From contig JASAMV010004233.1 of NCBI GenBank assembly GCA_030248065.1, positions 1 to 64,000 on the forward strand: 64,000 bases of DNA. Reading direction: 5' to 3'. Positions 1 to 10,424 of the stretch are shown piece by piece. The position numbers and the translations under genes were made by a program. The DNA is from Rhynchonema sp. JSB1_4. Taxonomy: Eukaryota; Nematoda; Chromadorea; Monhysterida; Xyalidae. The first letter of the stretch is position 1; every line of letters begins with the position of its first letter. The notes under the pieces were generated by a model. That model searched no databases. It was not told the origin of the DNA and saw only the letters and a program-made list of their open reading frames with translations.

Positions 1-394
1 TAGGCCGTCTTCACAATGACACGGTTTCACGGTTTTACGGTTTCACGGTTTTGCGATTGTTGTCTTCACAATGACACGGTTTCACGGTTTCACGTTTGTT
101 GTCTTCACAATGACACGGTTTCACTGTTTCACGGTTGGGTCTTATTGTTTTGAAACCGTGAAACCGTGAAACCGGAAAAAAGCCAATTAGAATCGGTTCT
201 AATTTGTATCGGTTTTGGCGCATTTGCTGCACGTATTTGGCTCAAGGATTGTTCCAACATTTGATAGTTTGACCACAAAACCTTGCGATTTCAGGGACAC
301 AACATTGTAATGTTCGCACGCTTACTCTAACGCATTCTGTGATTGATTATTCTCTTTGGCTTGGTCGTACCTGTATGTCAAAAGTGTGTATGTA

Positions 395-440
395 TTGGTC
401 GCACAATGACTTTATAAGAATTGGTCAAATTTTTTTCCTG
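395..440. mobile_element. Half-copy of the TTGGTCGCACAATGAC element
   Basis: The sequence from 395 matches the left terminus of the elements at 34441 and 46506 (TTGGTCGCACAATGAC, then TATAAGAAT and CCTGAAT-type sequence to about 455). It is preceded by TA. No right terminus is seen nearby, so the copy is truncated. Confidence 0.5.
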
Positions 441-843
441 AATCGTAAAGAGGAAAAGTGACGGGGCAATGACGTTGCGTTGCGTGATCGCACACAAAGC
501 ATGTAGTAAAGAGAATGTTTCAAACCTGTATATATAAGAATATAAGGAGCTAGACAGGTTACCACACACGAAAAGTATCGACCGATCACCCAAACACAAG
601 TACACTGTACATATGTTGACACCGGAAAAATATCATCCCAACAGCACGTTGAATTAATACCTATTGCTCGTCAATTCTATTGAAGGTATTCAAAGGTCCC
701 TCAGTGACTGGCGGGGCACTCGCCATTAATTACTAGTAAACGTCGAAACATGTTCAATGCAAAAAGTCACGTGACCAAGGCAAGACCGGAACGGAACGAT
801 ATATGTAACCGATCATTTTACAAGATGCAGTTTATCTAATATA

Positions 844-1311
844 ATGCCCATGTTTATGCGTCATCTTCTATTCAGACGTGTCACAAACATCGACCACGAG
901 CTCGCATCGACAAACACGACCAACGATTCGTTGGAAGATGATGAAAACGCAGAAGAGATCGACCCGAGCCCGAAATCGACACCAATTCCGACACCGAAGC
1001 GCAAGGCACCACGACGGAAGGCATCGAATCAGGATGAAGACGATATTGATCGTCAATTTTTGGAATTCATCAAGAAAAGTCAGGACAAGCTGGAAAAGGA
1101 CAAAGAACAACAGCAGAGCGGGTCAATGTCATTCTGTGTCGGTCTTGCCCATGACCTTGATGAATTGGACCCAGACACTCGGGCATACCTGAAAGCTCAG
1201 TTTCAAATGATGGTGTACGAAGCCCGAAAGTCGAAACAGATAGCCGCACAGGCACTCGCCGGCCAATCCAACAGTGCAGTGGCTGTCCAGTGCGCCTTAG
1301 ATTGCTTTTAG
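844..1311 (+). CDS. BESS-like C-terminal protein inside the inverted-repeat element
   Basis: The open frame encodes up to 155 residues. It may begin at the ATG at 844, or it may be a terminal exon from 876, because a good acceptor (TTCTATTCAG) ends at 875. The first half is acidic and Ser/Thr/Pro-rich with a basic patch (PKRKAPRRKA, about residues 50-60), a plausible nuclear signal. A lysine/glutamate-rich helix follows. Residues about 98-132 (FCVGLAHDLDELDPDTRA... MMVYEARKSK) resemble the BESS motif, a protein-interaction helix pair found at the C terminus of MADF-domain transcription factors. No MADF domain is seen upstream within the element. A DNA-binding or transposon accessory role is an inference. 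It could also be an unrelated acidic coiled-coil protein. Confidence 0.55.
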   Translation: MPMFMRHLLFRRVTNIDHELASTNTTNDSLEDDENAEEIDPSPKSTPIPTPKRKAPRRKASNQDEDDIDRQFLEFIKKSQDKLEKDKEQQQSGSMSFCVGLAHDLDELDPDTRAYLKAQFQMMVYEARKSKQIAAQALAGQSNSAVAVQCALDCF

Positions 1312-1602
1312 TTCACTGCTCCATGTGTGCAGCTCTCGTGGTCTGCTCTTTATGTTCTGAAATGATGAAAGTTTATGGTTTGGGTGGTCTGCTCTTTATG
1401 TTCTGAAATTGACAATAATATTTCGATCATTGTGCCCAAAGTTGTGCTATTTGTCAGGTGTTTTATGTTCAGAAATGTGACGAGATACTGCTGTGGTCTC
1501 TGCTCTTTATGTTCCTGTTTTGGATCTGCTCACTCTGGGCAACAGTATGCATCTGCTAATAAATATAAACTCAGTTGAATTAACTTTAGTTCTTATGCTG
1601 AA
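1312..1602 (+). repeat. 3'UTR with repeated GGTCTGCTCTTTATGTTC motif and poly(A) signal
   Basis: Downstream of the stop codon the motif GGTCTGCTCTTTATGTTCTG recurs at about 1340 and 1387, with degenerate copies near 1459 and 1495. An AATAAA hexamer lies at 1558-1563, which fits the 3' end of the BESS-like transcript. Confidence 0.5.
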
Positions 1603-2000
1603 ACCGTGAAACCGTGAAACCGTGAAACCGTGTCATTGTGAAGACACAATTTTAAAACCGTGAAACCGTGAAACCGTAAAACCGTGAAATCGGATTTCAT
1701 TGTGAAGACGCCAACGAAGCAAACCGTGAAACCGTGAAACCGTAAAACCGTGAAACCGTGTCATTGTGAAGACGGCCATAGATAAAATGAAATATGAAAA
1801 GGAACAGATATAGCACGTCAATAAGTAAGGAAAAGAACTGGAAATATGGAAATGGAATATGGAAATGAACGGGTAGGGGTGCATCGGAGGAGCGGATGGG
1901 ACAAGATAGAATGAGAACAAGCGAGCGTGAATCGTGGCTGGCAGCGCATGCGCGCGCGTCACGAAAAATTCGCCAGAGCACCGACAGCGTTGCTGTTGGA

Positions 2001-2115
2001 GTTTGGATTGGACAGAGATGGTGGACATTCGACAACTTTTGCTAATGGTCGACGGAGATGGCGCCTCAAAAGTTTATACTCAGCCCACACCGTCGCCATG
2101 TAGGCCAACTGTCTT
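2001..2115. repeat. Interspersed repeat shared with 57993-58112
   Basis: About 115 bp here, containing GGTGGACATTC, GGTCGACGGAGATGGCGCC and CACCGTCGCCATG, reappears with few differences at about 57993-58112 in the same orientation. It is open in places but is a repeat, not a gene. The stretch before it (1778-2000) shows nothing recognisable. Confidence 0.6.
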
Positions 2116-2155
2116 GTATTGATACCATAGGATCGTGGTTGTGGACCATGTTATA

Positions 2156-2861
2156 GGGTGATATTTTCGAAATGGTGTAAAGGTCAGTTGGGTGTAAAGG
2201 TCGGTGGAAAGCTCGGTCGACAGCATAGTGTAATAGACCTCGGTGTGAACCAGGGTTGGGCAAGAAACGTTTTTTTTTTCAAAAAATCTTTTTTTTTTTA
2301 AAAAACGTTTTTTTTTAAAACGCCCAGATGACCAAAATATGCCCCCAAAAAAATTGGAAAACGCTCATGTTGGGAAGAAAACTCGGTTAAATGAAGTCAT
2401 TCTATGTGTTCTGAGGCAAAATAAACAGGTTTCAACCCTTTTCTAGCGAGTTGCTAAGATCCCATATCAGACCCGCATCGTGGGACCAACTTTGGCCGGG
2501 GTCATCACTGGAAGTCAAACTCCGTATATCGACGTATCTCGACAAAGTAAAAATTGGTCGAAAATTTTTTGAAAAAAATGGGACAAAAAATTGATTTTCC
2601 TTGATAATCAGGGTAATTTCCCTGAAAAATCAGGGAAAATCAAGGAAATTCAGGATTTAAAAAAAACGAAAAACGACCCAGGCGTTTTTTTTAAAAAAAA
2701 CGTCGTTTTTTTGCCCAACCCTGGTGTGAACTTGAAACATTCCACGTTAATAACAGGCAATGTTTCACATTTACACCGAGCTTCGCCGACCGAGCTTTCG
2801 ACCGAATTTTACACCGACCTTTACGCCCAACTGTCCTTTACACCGTTTCGAAAATTCCACC
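2156..2861. mobile_element. GGGTGATATTTTCGAAA inverted-repeat element, split by an hAT-like insertion
   Basis: The termini are TATTTTCGAAATGGTGTAAA and its near inverse at about 2840-2861. Intact 226-bp relatives lie at 41625-41850 and 44516-44741. Here the element is interrupted at 2251-2723 by a second transposon flanked by an 8-bp duplication of the element's own sequence (GTGTGAAC). Confidence 0.75.
2251..2723. mobile_element. hAT-like miniature element, copy 1 (473 bp)
   Basis: It starts CAGGGTTGGG and ends CCCAACCCTG, with a perfect 8-bp target duplication (GTGTGAAC at 2243-2250 and 2724-2731). Eight-base duplications and CAGGG... termini are typical of the hAT superfamily. No coding capacity. 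Near-identical to the copy at 43455-43970. Confidence 0.85.
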
Positions 2862-3045
2862 GATTATTACATAAATTGCAAGAACGCACAATTAATCAAC
2901 CAACATTCTTTTAATCAATCAAAACCATTTCAAATTTATTTTTACCGTTCGATCATCATACAACATGCTCATCTGACTAAATTAAACTAAAAAATTGCTG
3001 GTTTTGCGATAGCCATATCAGCGACGATATATCATAGATTATATC

Positions 3046-3788
3046 ATGACTTTGACTATCGGTACAATTTCTCTGATCGCATATGGCACCTGTGGCATAG
3101 GCATCGTTTTCGTTCTGCTTAGTGCCGCAGGCATGATATTCGCCTTTGTGCAACAATCGAGACTCAGTCAGCGAGTCAAAGAGCTTTACGAAGCGCTGGA
3201 GACTGCGTGTGACAGTTGGTTTCGCTACATTCTGACTTGATTTTTATTTTTTAAAAAATACTAAATCGAAGTCTGATTTGAATGTGGTCTACTTTTCAGC
3301 GATCAGCCAGCACGGTGTCCCTGATTCGCTGGCTGACGCCGTCGCTGACGCCTACGATCCGGGCAAATTAAAAGCAGATATGGAGGAGGATAAGCAGAAA
3401 TATGCAGTTAGCCATTTGATCAAAATGGCGAGATTTAACCTTGTCATGGAAACATGGACTCAACGCGCAGGGCACACACGATCCCAACTATCAGACCATG
3501 GCCCACCTCCAGAATGAAATTTTTGATCAAAAGCCGAAAGAAGTGAAACCAGGATTTGTGGACACGCATGACGCTAATTATCAAACATTGGCAGGATTGA
3601 GTAACCGAGAGGTTATTTCAGCCAAATAATGGCCCCCACATTATCCTTGTGCGCAAATTGGTAATTGGTTCATTTAGATGTTCGGCCAAAAGAAACCGGA
3701 ACAAGTACCGGAGGGATACAAAGCAACAACCGATCAAAATTATATGACCTTGCACGGAATGGACAACAAAATATTTGACAAAAAATAA
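3046..3788 (+). CDS. One-pass membrane protein with three Y-x-T-L repeats
   Basis: Four exons join in phase: 3046-3214, 3300-3406, 3471-3611 and 3678-3788, giving 175 residues. Residues 1-35 form a hydrophobic segment (GTISLIAYGTCGIGIVFVLL) that is a membrane anchor or uncleaved signal anchor. A short coiled stretch follows (RLSQRVKELYEALE). The second half carries three copies of a roughly 27-residue unit with the pattern D-x-N-Y-[QM]-T-[LM]-x-x-[LM]-x-N, each followed by a basic PK/PE linker: NYQTMAHLQNEIF, NYQTLAGLSNREMF and NYMTLHGMDNKIF. The repeated tyrosines look like SH2-docking motifs if the tail is cytoplasmic; this is inference. I do not recognise the family. Intron 2 is only 64 bp. 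An AATAAA hexamer overlaps the stop codon at 3784-3789. Downstream, 3789-4004 shows nothing further. Confidence 0.7.
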
Positions 3789-4004
3789 AACGATTGTATG
3801 CAGGGACGAGACAAAATTGTGTGCACTTTGCAAAAAAAACAGAACAACAAATATTTCGAACAATATTCAAGCAGTATAATCATCTCAGAAAAATATGCGA
3901 ACCATAACCGTGTTGTATGTAATTGGTTGCAATTGAACTCAACGGATGCAAATAAAATTATGAAAAAGATCAGCGTTCACTTGCTTGCACAATTACCGCC
4001 ATAC

Positions 4005-4421
4005 CAGGATTAGCAAAAAAATTTTAAACAAGTTTTTTTCTAAAAAAAGTCTCAGATTCGATGAAATTTGACCAACTTTGTCTAGAAAGCGTACAGATAT
4101 GCGAAAAATGCAACTTTATTTGACAAGTCTTTTTTCTGACTTGGTTTGCATCACTTGACAAGCAGGTGTTTACGTGATATTGTGCGATATAATAGTCTGT
4201 GCTTGATATGGACGGATGATTGGCGCTCAATGGTATCAGACAATGGTTTGCAGTCCAATAAGCAATATTTACTCACGAACCACAGAATTCAGACAAAGCT
4301 GCAGAAACACTTGCACGTTTTAGAGCATTTTGTTTCCCCGAAGAAAAAAATTAAAACAAAATTTGTTTTCGAAAGCCTTTATTAAAAAGCACCTTTTTTA
4401 AAATTTTCTTGCCTAACCCTG
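4005..4421. mobile_element. hAT-like miniature element (417 bp)
   Basis: The termini are CAGGATTAGC and GCCTAACCCTG, with a perfect 8-bp target duplication (CGCCATAC at 3997-4004 and 4422-4429). The interior is A/T-rich and non-coding. Confidence 0.8.
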
Positions 4422-4850
4422 CGCCATACTACGTAAGATGGTGCTTACGTATAACAGTGATTGATATGGGTTTTATCTAACCTGAGGAACTGGGATAAAT
4501 GCGAAAGGGCTTCCAGGTGACCCCAGGCGTGCAATGTTAGCTGGCACTGTGGTTGATTAGATGAATGGGTGTACCACGATCCATAATGGAAATCTCGATT
4601 GGACTCCGTGATAACCTGAAGAAGAGAACGGGAGATAGAATTCACATTCACAATCAGAGATTACCGTAAAACCTAAAATACAAGAGGGGCTGTATTTTTT
4701 CACTGACCCCTTTTAGGGGGGCTGTATTTTTTTTTTTTGGGGGGGGGCTCTATTTTTGGGGGGCTGTATTTTTTCGCTGCCCAAAATCTCAAAAAATGTT
4801 CCCAAAAATGCCCCTCAAATGGAGTTCTGTCAGGGTGTTACTGGCAGTGT
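4422..4850. other. Intergenic, no gene seen
   Basis: 4430-4670 shows nothing recognisable. From about 4680 the sequence becomes poly-G-rich with GGGGGGCTGTATTTTTT units that introduce the foldback block to the right. Confidence 0.5.
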
Positions 4851-4852
4851 AC

Positions 4853-6232
4853 CGTAAAAACCTAAATAGAAGGGGGGGCTCTATTAACTCACTGACCCCA
4901 TTTTGGGGGGGGGCTCTATTACGGGGGGGCTCTATTCCGGGGGGGCCTCTATTAATTCACTGACCCGAACCTGAAAAATTGTTCCCAGAAATACCCCCCA
5001 AAAACCCCTAAAAACGGGTTTGAAAGGATGTTTTTCGCTTGTAACCGCATTTATTCGTGTCTATTCGTCAATAGGAGGCGTATTATGTGCTCTGAACGAA
5101 CAACAAACGTGCATAAATGTACCTGTACACCACTATCAGTATCAAGCCTTAATACACTACAGTATAGGGGATTCAAATTTCAAATTTTATCTGCAAGCTT
5201 ACGCTAAGACCTTCACAAGATCCGTAAAAGCCCTTAAAATAAAACAGTTTTAATAACAAAGAATGTGAACATGAATTAATAAACGACAATGGAAACGCAC
5301 CGGTGAGATGAGACCAACCAAACGAGCTTTACGGTACCGTAAAAACCTAAATACAGCCCCCCCCCGGAATAGAGCCCCCCCGTAATACAGCCCCCCAAAA
5401 AGGGGTCAGTGCATTAATAGGGCCCCCCCCCCGTAATAGAGCCCCCCCCTAAGTAACACCCCCAATACTGTAGGGTGTTAAGGCTTGATAGTGGGGTACA
5501 GGAGGGTAGTGGCTGGGGGGGGGGGATGGGGGGGGTCCCCCCCCCCCCAATGGTACCCTACCCGCCCCGGCCTGGTACGCTACCCCCCTACCCGCCCCGC
5601 TCTGGTACCCTACCCCCCTACCCGCCCCGCCCTGGTACCCTACCCGCCCCGATTTTTACCCCCAAAATGCCCATTTTTCGGTCAAAAATGCCCAAATTTC
5701 GACCGAAAACCCTAAAAAGTGCAAAAAATTTCGCGCTGCGCGCGATATATGTACTTTTTAGTACATAAAAACAGGCACGCGAAAAAACTTGTGTTGTACC
5801 CTACCCGCCCCGAAAAATCTTCCCCCCCCCCCCCCCCCCCCCAAACCGGATTTCCCCCCCCCCAAACTCCCAGGTACACTACCCCCCCACCCCCACCGCT
5901 TTTTTCCACCTATGTACCCTACCCGCCCCGCAAAAGTAGCCACAGCACTGGTGTACAGGTACATTTATGCACGTTTGTTGTTCGTTGAGAGCACATAATA
6001 CGCCTCTTATTGACGAATAGACACGAATAAATGCGATTACAAGCGAAAAAACATCTTTTCAAACCCGTTTTTAGGGGTTTTGGGGGGGTATTTCTGGGAA
6101 CAATTTTTCAGGTTCGGGTCAGTGAATTAATAGAGGCCCCCCGGAATAGAGCCCCCCCGTAATAGAGCCCCCAAAAATGGGGTCAGTGAGTTAATAGAGC
6201 CCCCCCCCCCTTCTACTTAGGTTTTTACGGTA
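4853..6232. repeat. Poly-G/poly-C foldback block with TACCGTAAAAACCTAAATA ends
   Basis: The motif TACCGTAAAAACCTAAATA starts at about 4853 and 5335, and its inverse ends near 6232. Between them run units of GGGGGGCTCTATTAACTCACTGACCCC or its complement. A 130-bp core (TTTATTCGTGTCTATTCGTCAATA) at about 5038-5170 is inverted at about 5950-6060. A short CCCTACCCGCCCCG array fills 5540-5930. Frames such as 5475-5768 are proline/glycine artefacts of these tracts. Confidence 0.65.
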
Positions 6233-6590
6233 GTTCCTGCTGGGGGGAGGGGGGTTCCCCCCCTAAGGTACACTAACCGCCGCGACCAAGGTACACTAGT
6301 ACACTAACCGCCGCGCCAGGTACACTAACCGCCTCAATTTTTGCCTAAAATCGGCATTTTTAGGCCTAAAATGTGCATTTTTAGGCCTAAAATGGGTGAT
6401 TTTTAGGTCAATGTTGTCAAAAGTCGCCAAAATACCCTTTTTATGGAGAATTTTTTCTAAAAAGGGGCAAAAATAGGTCAAATTTTCTACCTCAAAAAGT
6501 GACTTTTTCCTGGATTTGGGTCTTCCCCCCTTCCCCCCAGGCCCCAGGGAGGTACACTAACCGCCGCACGGAAAAAAGGGGTAGGTACAC
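6233..6590. repeat. CGGTACACTAACCGCCGCG / AGGCCTAAAAATG block
   Basis: Tandem GGTACACTAACCGCCGCG units surround an AT-rich core with repeated TTTTAGGCCTAAAATG. The inverted counterpart lies at 7690-8034, and a decayed copy lies in EB1 intron 1 (about 10850-11010). No gene. Confidence 0.55.
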
Positions 6591-6591
6591 T

Positions 6592-7560
6592 ACCGTAAAA
6601 ACCTAAATAGAAGGGGGGCTCTATTAAAGCAGTGGGGTCACTGCGCCAAACTTGTTCAACATTTCATAGGTTATGGTCGACATTAATCTCAACACAATTC
6701 CATTTACAGAACTTTAATTGAAGCAGTATCGACCGAGAACAGCGTCGTCAAAGGTACTAACTCGGGAACAAAATAAATTTCGGACCAGCTGCCCAAAAAC
6801 GACATTTATAGCGTGTGAAGATACGTCACCAATCTCTTTTTATTCGCTGGGTTACGGTAGTTTCAGAACTGCACTGGGTAGAAAAATGTTTCACACGTGC
6901 CAACTCAGTGCCAACTCACCATCAGAAGATAAGCGCACCAACATTTGGGGAACAAAACGCTTGATGACCACGCTGGTTTGGGCTGTGCTACCGTAACCCA
7001 GCGAATAAAAAGAGATTGCTGCCCTATCTTTACACGTTATGAATGTCGTTTTTGGGCAGCTGGTCCGGAATATTTTATACTCCTGGGTTGGTACCTTTGA
7101 CGATATCGTTCTCGGTCGATACTGAGGCTACCGATTTCATATAAACTGCATTATATTTACATGAATTGCGACACACGGATCTGAAGTTTTCAGCAAGTTT
7201 GGTGACCGGACCTTACTGCCTGGACTCCCGCTTTAACTCACTGACCCCATTTTGGGGGGCTCTATTCCGGGGGGGGCCTCTATTAATTCACTGACCCGAA
7301 CCTGAAAAATTGTTCCCAAAAATACCCCCAAAAACCCCTAAAAAGGGGTTTGAAAGGATGTTTTTTCGCTTGTAATCGCATTTATTCGTGTCTATTCGTC
7401 AATAAGAGGCGTATTATGTGCTCTGAACGAAGAACATACGTGCATAAATGTACCTATACACCACTATCAAGCCTTAATACACTACTGTATAGGGGACGTT
7501 ACTTAGGGGGGGGGGCTCTATTCCGGGGGGGGGCTGTATTGAGGTTTTTACGGTAACCGC
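6592..7560. repeat. Second TACCGTAAAAACCTAAATA-ended foldback with a 400-bp hairpin inside
   Basis: The left end is at 6592 and the inverse end is near 7550. Inside, about 6718-6860 is the imperfect inverse of about 6975-7124 (shared motifs CGACCGAGAAC, CAGCTGCCCAAAAACGACAT, GCGAATAAAAAGAGATT). The Gly/Thr reading frame at 6718-6996 spans the hairpin and is not a gene. Confidence 0.6.
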
Positions 7561-8360
7561 CGCGCCGGACCAGGAACTACACTGGTTACTGGTCATTATT
7601 GAGTGTTTTTAGGTGCAGATCTTCCATAAAAGGCTTTACGTCATCATATACTCTACCACAAACGTTGTACATAATGTGTCGCAGTGTAGTTCCTACAGGG
7701 GGAGATAGTGTACCCCCGAGGGGGGGGAAGGGGGGGGGGGGAAGACCCAAATTCGGGAAAAAGTCACTTTTTGAGGTAGAAAATTTGACCTATTTTTACC
7801 CCTTTTTGGAAAAAATTCTTCATAAAAAGGGTATTTTGGCGACTTTTGAAAACATTGACCCAAAAATCACACATTTTAGGCCTAAAAATGCCCATTTTAG
7901 GCCTAAAAATGCCTATTTTAGACAAAAATTGGGGGAGATAGTGTACCCGGAGGGGGAGATAGGGGGATAGTGTACCACCTGAGGGGGAGATAGCGTACCC
8001 GAGGGGGGACCCCCCTCCCCCCCAGGAACTACACTGATGTGTCGTATGCAAGAACTTGACTTTACGACCCCCACGCGGGGAATTCCAAGTTGGGGGGGGC
8101 TGTATTTTGGGGGGGGGCTCTATTTTTTCACTAACCCCGTTTAGGGGGGGCTGTATTTTTGGCCTTTTGGGGGGCTCTATTTTTGGGGGGCTCTATTTTT
8201 GGGGGGCTCTATTTTAGGGAATACGGTAGGATCGGGCCGGGCCGTCCAGCCCAGGGTAGTACTTGGGGGGGTGGGGGGGGCTATCGTCAACAAATTCTGG
8301 GAACAATCTATCTATCGTCAACACATTTCGAACCCAAAATTGACATTTTTGACTGAAAAT
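7561..8360. repeat. GGGGAGATAGTGTACC / GGGGGGCTCTATTTT tracts
   Basis: This stretch holds the inverse of the 6233-6590 block (7690-8034), followed by a GGGGGGCTCTATTTTTGGGG array at about 8090-8220. Non-coding and very G-rich. Confidence 0.55.
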
Positions 8361-8965
8361 CAGAGGTCGCAATCGGGCCGGGTTTGGCCGGCCCGGCCCG
8401 GCCCGAGCCCCCAAATCTCCGGCCCGGCCCGGCCCGACCCGTACCCCCCAAATCTCCGGCCCGGCCCGAATTTTTGGCTCCAATTTTAACCCAATTTTTG
8501 TCATAATTTTTGCGATTTTTGAATCTATTTTTTTGGTTGAAAATTCATTGTTTTCCATGAAAAAATTGCCGGATAGACAATACCAATGGTGTGGCTGGGG
8601 CCCCCCCTAGGTACAGTAGGTAGGTAAGGTAGATGACGTGCCACCCTGGTACAGTAGCAGAGGTCGCAATCGGGCCGGGTTTGGCCGGCCCGGCCCGGCC
8701 CGAGCCCCCAAATCTCCGGCCCGGCCCGACCCGTACCCCCAAATCTCCGGCCCGGCCCGAACCCCCAAATCTCCGGCCCGGCACGGCCCCGGCCCGAATT
8801 TTTGGCTCAGATTTTAACCCAATTTTTGAAATAATTTTTGCGATTTTTGAATCTATTTTTTTGGTTGAAAATTCATTGTTTTCCATGAAAAAGTCGCCCG
8901 ATAGACAATACCAATGGTGTGGCTGGGGGGTGGGGGTCCCCCCCTAGGTGCAGTAGAAGATAGGT
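8361..8965 (+). repeat. Direct tandem duplication, about 300-bp unit, CCGGCC-rich
   Basis: Two consecutive units begin with CAGAGGTCGCAATCGGGCCG at 8361 and 8658. Each has a CGGCCCGGCCCGACCC array, then an AT-rich part (ATTTTTGCGATTTTTGAATC) ending in GATAGACAATACCAATGGTG. Proline/glycine-rich frames across both strands result from the array. Confidence 0.75.
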
Positions 8966-9520
8966 AAGGTAGATGACGCGCCATCCTGGTACAGTAGATA
9001 GGTCGCCGCCCCCCGGCTGGTACAGTAGGTTGCTATTTTTGGCTCAAAATCGTATAAAATCGATATTTTGCACTCCAAATAATCTAAAAATCGCGCGCTG
9101 CGCGCAAAATGAGGGTTTTAGAGTACATTTTAATCTAAATTTAGACATAAAAAATTTTGTTCCCCCCTAGCTCGGCCGGTACAGTCGGTAGGTTGATTGC
9201 AGGCCTTTCTAGTGGTACAGTAGGTTGATTGCACGCCTGGGTAGCCACACCACTGGACAATACTGATCACTTAGTTGCTGAATCCGTCAGAAATTTTAGT
9301 ATTTTTGACAAAAAACCCTACTTTTTCAGTAAAATAAGTCACTTCAGAAGCTTCGGGCCGGGGTGCCCGGCCCGGCCCGGCCCGACCCTCCAAATCTCCG
9401 GCCCGGCCCGGCCCGAGCCAAAAGCCCAAAATCGCGGCCCGGCCCGGCCCGAGGTCGGGCCGGCCCGATTGCGACCTCTGCTCAAAATGGCTCAAAATCG
9501 GTATTTTTTGTCCCAAATGG
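8966..9520. repeat. Degenerate copies of the CCGGCC-rich unit
   Basis: A further array at 9353-9480 ends with the inverse of the unit start (CGGCCCGATTGCGACCTCTG). The long frame at 9229-10014 runs through it and is not supported as a gene. Confidence 0.5.
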
Positions 9521-10424
9521 GCAAAAATCGCGCGCTACGCGCGGGTTTAGTACATCAGAGTACATTTTCATTAATATTTACACATTATTGCCTGCTTAGT
9601 ACACAGTACACTATACTATACCTTGATTTTTGGCGACCCCCCCCCCCACCATCTATCTATAACAAGTTTGGGTCGACCCCCCCAGATTTCGGACTTGGGT
9701 CATCTATCTATCGTCAACACATTTCGACTGCGTGTCAGGTAGGGCGGCCTATGCTTATACATCGCGCCCCAGGTAGGGCGGCCTATGCTTATACACTGCC
9801 TATCCTTATACACTGCGTGACAGCGCGTGCCATTTGTATGCATGCGTTTCAGCGCGTGTTAGCTCCCAATCCCATACTACTCACACGCCAGCCTGAAACG
9901 AGACCTGAACACTTAGGATGCGGCAGTTTCACGTCAGTTCGATTTCGTTTGTGTGAATTCTATCTCAGCGTTGAAGAAGGGAGACAGAGATCGAAAACGG
10001 GCTGGTCCGGGTGAAGTCGGCCGCCGTGATGGACTCGGGTTCTGAAAAATGTTTGCCCTTTATTCTGAAAAAGATCCCAAATTTTTGGGGAAAACCTTTG
10101 ATCTCGGGTCGGCCCGGTTTCCTTTTCAGTCTTTTTTCGTTTTTTACACACCCCCGGAAAGCCTGAAAAAACGCTTTTTTGGTTTTTCTTGCAGAAAAAA
10201 CTTTTTTTATCCTGCAATTTTATCAGGGTCATGGCTCAACACCAAACCGAGGAACGGAATTGAGACATGCTGACATGCACCTTCGCTTTCAGTTCAGGGC
10301 TAAAGCAACAGTCGTCGACTGCCTGCCGATACACTCTCAAACAAAACTGACCCGTCAACCAACCAACCACTTCTTCAAGTGCCCCCACACCAGCTGCCCT
10401 GCAGTGAACTGAACAACAAAAATA
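9521..10424. other. Upstream region of the EB1 gene
   Basis: There is a poly-C tract near 9637-9690 and a short direct repeat (AGGTAGGGCGGCCTATGCTTATACA at about 9735 and 9772, given here only by position and core AGGGCGGCCTATGC). No upstream exon was identified. The 5' leader and promoter of the EB1 gene presumably lie here; no TATA-like site stands out. Confidence 0.35.

Larger units (their letters stand above)
3..1777. mobile_element. Inverted-repeat element carrying a BESS-like gene
   Basis: The first 49 bases from position 3 (starting GGCCGTCTTCACAATG) are the exact reverse complement of the last 49 bases ending at 1777. Both termini continue inward as short tandem arrays of an ACCGTGAA-type 9-mer interrupted by TCATTGTGAAGAC. 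The element is flanked by TA on the left (positions 1-2, the window edge) and ATA on the right, so a TA or 3-bp target duplication is possible but cannot be fully read. It is 1775 bp long and contains one gene with its own AATAAA signal. No transposase is visible, so it is either non-autonomous or a gene captured between terminal repeats. A half-copy of the TTGGTCGCACAATGAC element begins inside it at 395. Confidence 0.7.

Noticed and set aside
5475..5998. Proline-rich frames
   Set aside because: Product of CCCTACCCGCCCCG tandem repeats.
9229..10014. 261-codon plus-strand open frame
   Set aside because: It runs through the CCGGCC array and unrelated flanks, shows Pro/Ala/Arg bias from the array, and has no splice or family evidence.
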